In this document: piece after piece, positions 35,105 through 42,900 of the stretch
How positions within the stretch are numbered: position 1 is the first letter of the stretch
Layout of the letters: the number at the start of each line of letters is the position of its first letter
NCBI RefSeq assembly: GCF_023073355.1
Contig: NZ_JADPJI010000005.1
Span: 1,550,001 to 1,614,000, forward strand
Origin: Bradyrhizobium sp. 199
Lineage (GTDB): Bacteria > Pseudomonadota > Alphaproteobacteria > Rhizobiales > Xanthobacteraceae
Length of the DNA: 64,000 nt
Reading direction: 5' to 3'
Translations under genes and position numbers: made by a program
Notes under the pieces: model-generated
What the model was told of the DNA's origin: nothing
Seen by the model: only the letters and a program-made list of their open reading frames with translations
Database searches by the model: none

Positions 35105-35950
35105 TTATGGGGCGGATGCCCCGCGGGCAACCCTTTTGAGGCGGCCCGAGACCGCCCCTGCAAGAGGCACGATGGTGCCGTCGGCGCGGATGGCAAAGCC
35201 CAGCCTTCGGGCCGCGAACCAGTAGCGGACCGCCATGGCGCCGACTGTGCCGACCAGGGCGCCGGCCACGACGTCGCTCGGGTGATGTGCGACCAGCACC
35301 AGCCGCGTCAACAGGATCACGATTGCGTAAGTGAACATGAACACGCGCAGGCGCGGCCACAGTGCCGATACGGCAAACGCCAGGGAGAACGCTGCCACAG
35401 CATGACCTGACGGCAAGCTCGCATAAGCCCCTGTCCCCTCGAACGGCACGAAGTTGAACGGATTGGCCTTGCCGCCGACGAACGGACGGCCGCGGCCGAT
35501 GATGTATTTCAGGATCTCGGCCACGAATGCCGACACGGCAATCGACAGAAACACAAACTGCAGCCGCGTACCGAGACCAAGCAGCAGCGTGCGGCGAGGC
35601 CCGCGAAGCGATGCCGCAACGAACGCCAACACCACCAGTGCTCCCCCAAACACCGAGAGCAGGTACTCATCCTTGCCGAAATCGGTGAGGATGCGGATCG
35701 GCCATAGGCCGGGCGTGCCGCGCGCTGGCATCAGCTGGATCTCGGTCTGGTCGAACGCGACCATGAGAACAATGACCAGGGCTGCGCCCGCTGCGCTGAG
35801 CCACAGCGAATGCCGCGCCAGTTTTCGTGCGGCCTCTGCGCGGCGCGAATGTGAGGGCGTGCGAACCAGTTGCGTCAGGGCGTGCCGGAACACGGCCAGC
35901 AATTGCGCGGGATAGCCCGGACGTGGCGCGGTGCTGGTCGGGGTCGACAT
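35105..35950 (-). CDS. PAP2 family membrane phosphatase
   Basis: 281 residues with about six membrane helices. The three PAP2 catalytic motifs are present: KYIIGRGRP, then ASLPSGHAVAAFS, then TRLVLVAHHPSDVVAG. The third motif normally begins Ser-Arg; here it is Thr-Arg. Members remove phosphate from lipid phosphates or polyprenyl pyrophosphates, or from lipid A. One base separates the stop of the GT39 gene from this ATG, so co-transcription is near certain. A role in recycling the polyprenyl carrier of the neighbouring GT2/GT39 pair is inferred. Confidence 0.88.
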   Translation of the reverse strand: MSTPTSTAPRPGYPAQLLAVFRHALTQLVRTPSHSRRAEAARKLARHSLWLSAAGAALVIVLMVAFDQTEIQLMPARGTPGLWPIRILTDFGKDEYLLSVFGGALVVLAFVAASLRGPRRTLLLGLGTRLQFVFLSIAVSAFVAEILKYIIGRGRPFVGGKANPFNFVPFEGTGAYASLPSGHAVAAFSLAFAVSALWPRLRVFMFTYAIVILLTRLVLVAHHPSDVVAGALVGTVGAMAVRYWFAARRLGFAIRADGTIVPLAGAVSGRLKRVARGASAP

Positions 35951-35951
35951 C

Positions 35952-37694
35952 CTATTCGGTGCCTTCCGACCGGAAAATCGAGATCGAGATCGCGCGGCCT
36001 TGCGAGAAATTATAGCCGTCGATGCGGCTGCCGACCTTGTAGCGAAGCCCTATAGCCTCGGCGCGCTGCACGAAGCTGCGCTCCGAACGCTGCTCGATCA
36101 GCGCAAAACGGCAGCTGCCCTGCCGCAGGAAATCCGCCGCGCCCGAGCCGTCGGTCAGCAGGGTCTGGGTGCCGGTCAGGAAGACCAGGCTCGGCTCGTG
36201 ATAGCCGGCAGCGGCAGCCTTGGGCCCGACGCAGGTGACATTGCGGAGCGCGCGCGCGACCTCGATGCTCGGAAACAGGGGGGTCAATGACGGCAGCACG
36301 ATGCCATACACGACCACCGCCAGCATAAGGGCTGCGACCAGCGCGTTGAGCAGCGAGCGTTCGGCGCGATTGTTGTCGTAGAGCCACCAGGCGAACAGGC
36401 CGAAGATCAGCGAGGCCGCGATGAACGGCCAGGCCACGAAGGCCGGTTGCCGCGTCAGCATCACCGCGCCGACCACCGCGACGATCGAGGCGGCGGCCGG
36501 GATCGCGAACCACCAGGCCGAACCGCGCATCAGCCAGGAGCGCGACAGCACGCGCCGCTCCACCGCACCGGCGGTGAGAATGGCGATCGCGGGATAGAGC
36601 GGCAGCACGTAATGCGGCAGCTTCGTCAACACCGCCTCGAACACGATCCAGGACGGGATCAGCCAAGCCAGCAGGAACTGCGCGCCGGGCTCACGCCGGG
36701 CTCGCCACACAGCGGGCGCCGCCATCGCCGCGAGCGGCGCGCCCGGCCAGAACGTGATCCAGAACAGCGCCAGGTAGAGTCCGGGCGGCGCGCCATGGGA
36801 TTCCTGGGCGCCTAATTTGCTCAGCATGTCGCCGCCGACGGAATCGGCGAAGAAGGTTTCGCCCGCGCGCCAGAAGATCGCGACGAACCAGGGCAGCACC
36901 AGCACCAGCATCCACATCAGGCCCCAGACCGGGCGCAGCCGCCACAGCCAGGACGAGTCGCGGTCCACGATTGCCAGCGCAACGATGGTCAGCCCGGCGA
37001 ACATCAGGATCAGCGGGCCCTTGATCAGGATGCCGACGGCCAGCGCGGTCCAGAAGATCGCGGGCCAGCTCCAGGGCGGATGCGTTTCGTCCTCCGCGCG
37101 CTGCCAGGACAGATAGGCCCGCGCCATCGCGCCCATCGCCGCGACCACGCAGAGCAGCAGCATAGCGTCGGTCTTGGCGAGCCGCGCCTCGACGCCGAGC
37201 AGCACCGAAGCGCACATCATCAGCGCAGCCAGCACGGCGGCACGCCGCGTGACGAAGCCGAGCGCGGCCCAATAGGTCATGAGCACCGCGCCGATCGCCC
37301 CGAGCAGCGACGGCAGCCGATACACCCAGATGCGCAATTCGGCCTTCGGCAGCTTCAGCGCCGATGCAGCTTCAACCGCGGCCGACTGCAGCCAGTAGAT
37401 GCCGACCGGCTTCTTGTAGCGGACGTCCTCCTGGAAGCGGATGTCGACATAGTCGCCGCTCTCGACCATTTGCTTGGTGGCCTGGGCAAACCGCGCCTCG
37501 TCGCGATCGATCGGCGGGATGGTGAAGAAGCCCGGCAGGAACAGTAGCAGCGCGCAGAGTACGAGGAAGCCGACCGCGCGCGCGTGGCTCGCCGTGACGA
37601 CATCGAGCATGCGCACGAGCCCGCTGCCCGGATTTGAAGGCGATTTCGTCTCGCGGGGCGCTCCAAAACGGGGGCTTGGGTAGGTCTCGGCCAT
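35952..37694 (-). CDS. Family 39 glycosyltransferase (ArnT/PMT-like)
   Basis: 580 residues, about twelve hydrophobic helices. The first periplasmic loop has PPIDRDEARFAQATKQMVES, the acidic motif of ArnT/PMT enzymes, followed by YKKPVGIYWLQSAAVE and ARLAKTDAMLLLCVV. LTKLPHYVLPLYPAIAILT is also characteristic of ArnT. The soluble C-terminal part (about 480-580) is periplasmic. These enzymes transfer a sugar from a polyprenyl phosphate to lipid A, core sugar or protein. The GT2 gene downstream probably makes the donor. Upstream pbpC ends 50 bases away on the same strand. Confidence 0.9.
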   Translation of the reverse strand: MAETYPSPRFGAPRETKSPSNPGSGLVRMLDVVTASHARAVGFLVLCALLLFLPGFFTIPPIDRDEARFAQATKQMVESGDYVDIRFQEDVRYKKPVGIYWLQSAAVEAASALKLPKAELRIWVYRLPSLLGAIGAVLMTYWAALGFVTRRAAVLAALMMCASVLLGVEARLAKTDAMLLLCVVAAMGAMARAYLSWQRAEDETHPPWSWPAIFWTALAVGILIKGPLILMFAGLTIVALAIVDRDSSWLWRLRPVWGLMWMLVLVLPWFVAIFWRAGETFFADSVGGDMLSKLGAQESHGAPPGLYLALFWITFWPGAPLAAMAAPAVWRARREPGAQFLLAWLIPSWIVFEAVLTKLPHYVLPLYPAIAILTAGAVERRVLSRSWLMRGSAWWFAIPAAASIVAVVGAVMLTRQPAFVAWPFIAASLIFGLFAWWLYDNNRAERSLLNALVAALMLAVVVYGIVLPSLTPLFPSIEVARALRNVTCVGPKAAAAGYHEPSLVFLTGTQTLLTDGSGAADFLRQGSCRFALIEQRSERSFVQRAEAIGLRYKVGSRIDGYNFSQGRAISISIFRSEGTE

Positions 37695-37744
37695 TGGTTC
37701 CGCTTACGCTGAAACCGCCATCGCCACAACCGCTTGAGACGGAC

Positions 37745-39805
37745 TCACTGAATTCGAATGACAACTGTGTCCGCGGCGCCAGTGGCGTCGATCACGGTGA
37801 GCCGCGCAAAGCCGGGACCGGGCGGGTCGATCAGGCGCTGGCGCCGGCCGTCGATCTCACCGAGTGCCGTGCCGTTAACCATGACGGTCATGGGCAGAAC
37901 GCCGCCGGCGACCTTGACCGGCATCGCCGCGCTCTCCTGCCCTCCGGAGCGATCGACATCGATCCGCGAGCCGTTCAGCGGAAATTGAATGTGCAGCGCC
38001 TGCTCCCGGCCGGTTCGCACCAGTTCCCCCACGGGGCGGAACCGCTTCAGCGGCAACGGCAGCTTGGCGTTGCTGGCAACCAGGGTTCCTCTCGGCGGCT
38101 TCGGCAATGGGACCAGCGTCTTGCCGGTACGGGCGAAGGCATCGAACAGGATCGGCGCAGCGGCGACGCGGCCGATCAGGCCAGGGACCGGCGCGCCGTC
38201 GGGTCGGCCGACCCAGACGCCGATGGTCATCCGGCCGTCGAACCCGACCGACCAGGCATCGCGATAGCCGTAGGAGGTCCCGGTCTTGAAGGCGATGCGG
38301 TTGTGAGCGGCATTCTCCGGCGGCGGCGTTCCCAACAGCACGTTGCCGACCTGCCATGCCGCGACCTGATCCAGCAGCCGCAATGGCTCGCGGTCATCCC
38401 TATCCGCGATGACCTCGCGCAGCGGCTTGGTGGTGCCGAGGCGGGCGAAGCCCGTGTAGAGCTGCGTGAGATCCTGCAGCGTCACGCCGACGCCGCCGAG
38501 ACCCATGGCGAGCCCGGGCGCTTCGTCCTTGGGCAGCACGAGATTGCCGCCGGCCTGCCGCAACCGCGACGCCAGCCGGCTGGAGCCGACACGGTCGAGC
38601 AGCACGATCGCCGGCACGTTCAGGGACAATTGCAGCGCCTTCTTCACGGGCACGGTGCCCTGGAAGGTCATGTCGAAATTTTCCGGGGCATAGGAGCCGT
38701 AGCGGACGGGACGATCGTCAATCAGGCTTTCCGGATGAATGAAGCCATCCTCGAAGGCGAGCCCGTAGATGAAGGGTTTCAGCGTCGAGCCCGGCGAGCG
38801 CACTGCGCGGGTCATGTCGACCTGCCCTGCCCGGCTTTCGTCGAAATAATCGGCGGAACCGACGCGGGCGAGCACGTCTCCGCTGTCGTTGTCGACCACG
38901 ATGATGCCGACCGAGATGTTCGGCCCGAGCGCAATGGCGCGGTCGCGCGCCAGCGGCTCCAGCACCTTCTGCAAGTTTGCGTCGAGCGTGAGCTTGACGA
39001 CCGGCGCATCCTTGACCGTCGACAGCGCGGTGTCGGAAGCGTGCGGCGCCAGGATCGGCATCGGCTTGCGCAACTTTGGCACCGGCACAGCCTTGGCCTG
39101 CCGTGCGTCGTCGGCGCTGACCACATGCTCCTCGACCATGCGGTCGAGCACGCGGTCGCGCGCCTTACGCGCGGTCTCGGCATGGCGGTCGAGCCGGCGC
39201 GTTTCCGGCGATTGCGGCAGCGCGACCAGCAGCGCGGCCTCCGCCAGCGACAGGCGCTTCGGCTCCTTGCCGAGGTAGCCGATCGAGGCGGCGCGGATGC
39301 CTTCGAGATTGCCGCCATATGGCGCCAGAGCGAGATAGAGATCGAGAATCTGCTCCTTGCTCATGCTGCGCTCGATTTCGATCGCGCGCACCATCTGCCG
39401 CAGCTTGGCATAGAGCGAACGCTGCCGCCGCGGCTCCATCAAGCGGGCAAGCTGCATGCTGATAGTCGAGCCGCCGGACACAATGTGGCCGCGCGTTGTG
39501 AGCTGCAAGGCGGCACGCCCCAGCGCCAGCGGATCGATGCCGTCGTGGGCGTAGAAGCGCTGGTCTTCATAGGCCAGCAGCAGCTTTAGATAGGTCGGAT
39601 CGACATTGGACCTGGCATCGACCGGCAGCCTCCACCGGCCATCCGCCATCGCATAGGCGCGCAGCAGCTTGCCGTTGCGGTCGACGATCGTGGTGGAGAC
39701 CCGGCGCGCTTCGTCGAGCGGCAGCGGTCCGAGCGAGTAGACCCAACTGACGAAGCCGATGATGGCGAGGATGAGGGTCAGAGCAGCGGCAGAGAGGAGA
39801 CGCAT
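37745..39805 (-). CDS. pbpC: Penicillin-binding protein 1C
   Basis: 686-residue bifunctional peptidoglycan enzyme. Signal anchor (about 3-25), GT51 transglycosylase with catalytic E80 in LAYEDQRFYAHDGID, GSTISMQLARLMEP and RKARDRVLDRMVEEHV. The transpeptidase has SPGSTLKPF (SxxK, about residue 300), SLNVPAI (SxN) and KTGTSYGYRDAW (KTG). A C-terminal beta domain (about 590-686) is typical of PbpC. The ATG at 39805 was chosen because the upstream extension (to a GTG at 39940) reads through a palindromic repeat. It follows the alpha-2-macroglobulin gene, its standard partner. Confidence 0.93.
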   Translation of the reverse strand: MRLLSAAALTLILAIIGFVSWVYSLGPLPLDEARRVSTTIVDRNGKLLRAYAMADGRWRLPVDARSNVDPTYLKLLLAYEDQRFYAHDGIDPLALGRAALQLTTRGHIVSGGSTISMQLARLMEPRRQRSLYAKLRQMVRAIEIERSMSKEQILDLYLALAPYGGNLEGIRAASIGYLGKEPKRLSLAEAALLVALPQSPETRRLDRHAETARKARDRVLDRMVEEHVVSADDARQAKAVPVPKLRKPMPILAPHASDTALSTVKDAPVVKLTLDANLQKVLEPLARDRAIALGPNISVGIIVVDNDSGDVLARVGSADYFDESRAGQVDMTRAVRSPGSTLKPFIYGLAFEDGFIHPESLIDDRPVRYGSYAPENFDMTFQGTVPVKKALQLSLNVPAIVLLDRVGSSRLASRLRQAGGNLVLPKDEAPGLAMGLGGVGVTLQDLTQLYTGFARLGTTKPLREVIADRDDREPLRLLDQVAAWQVGNVLLGTPPPENAAHNRIAFKTGTSYGYRDAWSVGFDGRMTIGVWVGRPDGAPVPGLIGRVAAAPILFDAFARTGKTLVPLPKPPRGTLVASNAKLPLPLKRFRPVGELVRTGREQALHIQFPLNGSRIDVDRSGGQESAAMPVKVAGGVLPMTVMVNGTALGEIDGRRQRLIDPPGPGFARLTVIDATGAADTVVIRIQ

Positions 39806-39825
39806 GAAGCTGCGCCCGCCGTCCC

Positions 39826-39907
39826 CGTCATTCCGGGGCGGCTCGAAGAGCCGAATCCGGAATCTCGAGATTCCGGGTCTGATCCTTCGGACCATCCCGG
39901 AATGACG
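39826..39907. repeat. Intergenic palindromic repeat (CGTCATTCCGGG type)
   Basis: Terminal inverted repeats cgtcattccggg (39826-39837) and cccggaatgacg (39896-39907) enclose a GC-rich palindromic interior with aatctcgagatt. This element type is scattered between genes of Bradyrhizobium. It is inserted between the alpha-2-macroglobulin gene and pbpC, so a palindrome is carried inside the transcript. Confidence 0.75.
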
Positions 39908-39936
39908 AGATACGTTGTCAGCCTCGCTCATCTCAC

Positions 39937-42900
39937 TCACTTCGCCGCCCGTACCTCGACGTTGCCCGTGCCGGTGCGGCCATAGCGCGAGGGATTGTAC
40001 ATGTCCTCGACATAGGCCTGCGGCAGCACGTATTTGCCCGGCGAGACCGCGCGCACGACATAGGCGACGGTGAAGACCGACTTGGAGTCCGAGGCGCGAT
40101 CGACCGCCGCGGTGAAGCGATCGTCGCGGAACTCAGTATCTTCAGGCTCCTCGCCATCCTCGATCCAGTCCAGCGTGCCGCTGTCGCCCGACGACACCAG
40201 CTTCGGGTTGTCGATCTCGAGCCCCGCGGGCAGATAGTCGGATACCATGATGTGGCCGTACTCGGGCTTGGCCTCGGTGATCTTCAGCACCACCGCGAAG
40301 CGCTGGTTCTGCTTGACCTTGCTGATGTCGGCCGGCTTGCCGTCGAGCGTGAAGTAATTGCGCTCGATCTTGAAGCTGTTGGATGCCGCCGGCTCCGGCG
40401 TCACCGGCGAGCCCGACACCGAGACCACCGCCTGCACCGGAGCATCGCCGGTGTTGGTGATCTTGAGCGGCTTGCCGTCCAGCGTCACAGCCTTGTAGCT
40501 GCGATAGAGCGCGGTCTTGACCGGCTGGCCGTCCACTTCCATGGACAGGTTCTCCTTGGCGAGCGCGCGTGCGGCCAGCACCAGCCACGCATTCTCCTGC
40601 GTAGAGGTGTAGGGCGTGAGTCCGCGCGCGGTCTCGACCCGCGACACCGCTTGCGTCAGCGTCGCCTTCGGCGCATTGCCTTCGCTGGCAAGCGACACCA
40701 AGGCTGCGGCATCGCGAAGCTGCGAGCCGTAGTCGGTGCGGCCGAACTCCAGCACCGGCTTCGGCGCGAGGCTGTCGAGCGCGGCGCTGTAGACCCGCTC
40801 GGCGCGGTTGCGGTCGCCGACGAGAGCGAGCGCCGCCGCGAGCTGCGACTTCGCGATCGGCGTTGCCAGGTTGGCAAGCTTGGTATCGGCGAGATAGCGG
40901 AGATCGCCGATGGGCGCCGCGCCATTGCGCGCGAGCACGTAGAGGCCGTAGGCAAGATCGCGCCCGCCGTCCTTCTCCGGCTCGTTGCCGTTGACGACGG
41001 AGTTGCGGATACGGTCGAGCGCGTTCTTGAACAGCACGTCCGGCACCACAAAGCCCTTCTCGCGGGCGCGGGTCAGGAAGTCCGTGACATAGGCGTCCAG
41101 CCAGGCATCGTCGCCGCCCGCCGACCACAGACCGAACGAACCGTTCGAGCCCTGACGTGCGAGCAGCCGCTCGATCGCGTCGCGGATGCGCTGGTCGACC
41201 TCGGTGTCCATGGCCAGATGCGCGCCGGCCGCAAGGTCATTGACATAGAGCAGCGGCAAGGCGCGGCTCGTGATCTGTTCCGAGCAGCCATAGGGATAGC
41301 GATCGAGCGCCTTGAGGATCGTCGCGGCGTCGAGCGCGGTCGACAGACTCGCCGAGACCGAGACGCTGCCGGTGCCCGGCACGAGGTCGGAGAACATGTC
41401 GGAAGTCAGCGTCAGGCTCTCGCCTTTCGCCAGCGTCCGGATCGACCGCCGTGCCAGCACCTGCGTCGCCGCCTTGACATCGAGCACATAGTGGCGCGCC
41501 AGCGCCAGGCCGTTCGGGCCCTTGATGTCGACGTCGAGTGTCGCCGGCCCCGCCGCGGTCGCATCGATCGCAAGCGCGAAGGAGTTGCGCTGCTTGGCGG
41601 CGAGCTTGACCGTGGTCGCGGGATTGCCCGTCATCTTTACCGGACCGCCGGTCTTCACGTTGATGACGTAGTCGCCAGCCTGGCCCTCGACATTGTCGAT
41701 CTCGAGGTTGACCGTGCCATGGTCGCCATTGAGCAGGAAACGCGGCAGGGTCGTGGTCAGCACCACGGGGTCGCGGATCACGACATCGGTGTTGGCGCGG
41801 CCGAGCTTGGTCGCCGTCCACGCCACCGCCATCACGCGCGCGGTGCCCGCGAACTCCGGAATATCGAAGCTCACTTCCGCGGTGCCATCAGCGGCCACCG
41901 TGACGATGCCCGAATACAGCGCCAGCGGCTTTTGCGCGGGCGGGGAGCCCTGGAGCTCGCCAGCACCGGCGTCACCGCCGGACTTGATCTGGCCGCGCGT
42001 GCCGGACATGCCGTCGATCAGCTGCCCATAGAGGTCGCGGATCTCGGCACTCAGGCGGCGCTGGCCGAGATAATAATCGTCCGGAGCCGGCGGCTTGTAA
42101 TTGGTGAGGTTGAGGATGCCGACGTCGACCGCGGCGATCACGATCTTGGCGTCCTCGCCCGGATTGAGCCCGTCGAGCTTGACCGGGATCTTCAGCGCCG
42201 CGTTCGGGCGGATCAGCGCCGGCGGCGACAGCTTCACCTGCAACGTGCGGGCCTGCTTGTCGATGCCGAACCATTTCAGCCCGATCGCCCGGCCCGGCAT
42301 GCGCTGGGCAGCGGCATCGAGCGGACGGCGCAGCGTCGCCACCACATAGGCGCCGGTGCCCCAATCCTTGCCGATCGGGAGCTTCACCTGGGCGGTGCCT
42401 TCCTTGACGTCGATGGTCTGCGTCGTCAGCAGGCGATCGCCGAGCACGTTGACGGTCAGCTTGCCGGCGCTGCGGACATTGACCGACACCGTCATGGTGT
42501 CGCCGGAGGAATATTGCGGCTTGTCGATCGAGGTCTCCAGGAGGTCCGGCGTGTCGGCGCTGCCGTCGGAATACCAGCCGACGTCGAACTGCACCGAGGT
42601 CACCGGGCCGTCGGCCTCGTTCGACTTCACATCGAGCCGGTAGCGGCCAGGCTGGGCGGCCAGCGAAAGCCGCGCCGGCTTGTCGGCTGCAACAGTCACG
42701 TCACCATCGGCAACGCGCGAGGTCGACTTGACCGGCTCGTACTCCCAGTAATTGTTCTGGCGATACCATTGATAGCGTGACTCCATCTTCAGGAGCTCGT
42801 AACGCAGGCCGTCGCGGCGCAGCCTCTCACCCTCGGGCGAGACGAACACGATTTCGAACTCGGCCTTGTCGCCCTCCGCGACGTTCTTGTCGCCGAACAG

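Noticed and set aside
40252..42780. Plus-strand open frame of 842 codons opposite the alpha-2-macroglobulin gene
   Set aside because: Shadow of a long GC-rich gene; no domain, no ribosome-binding site, and the minus strand has the thioester motif and macroglobulin domains.
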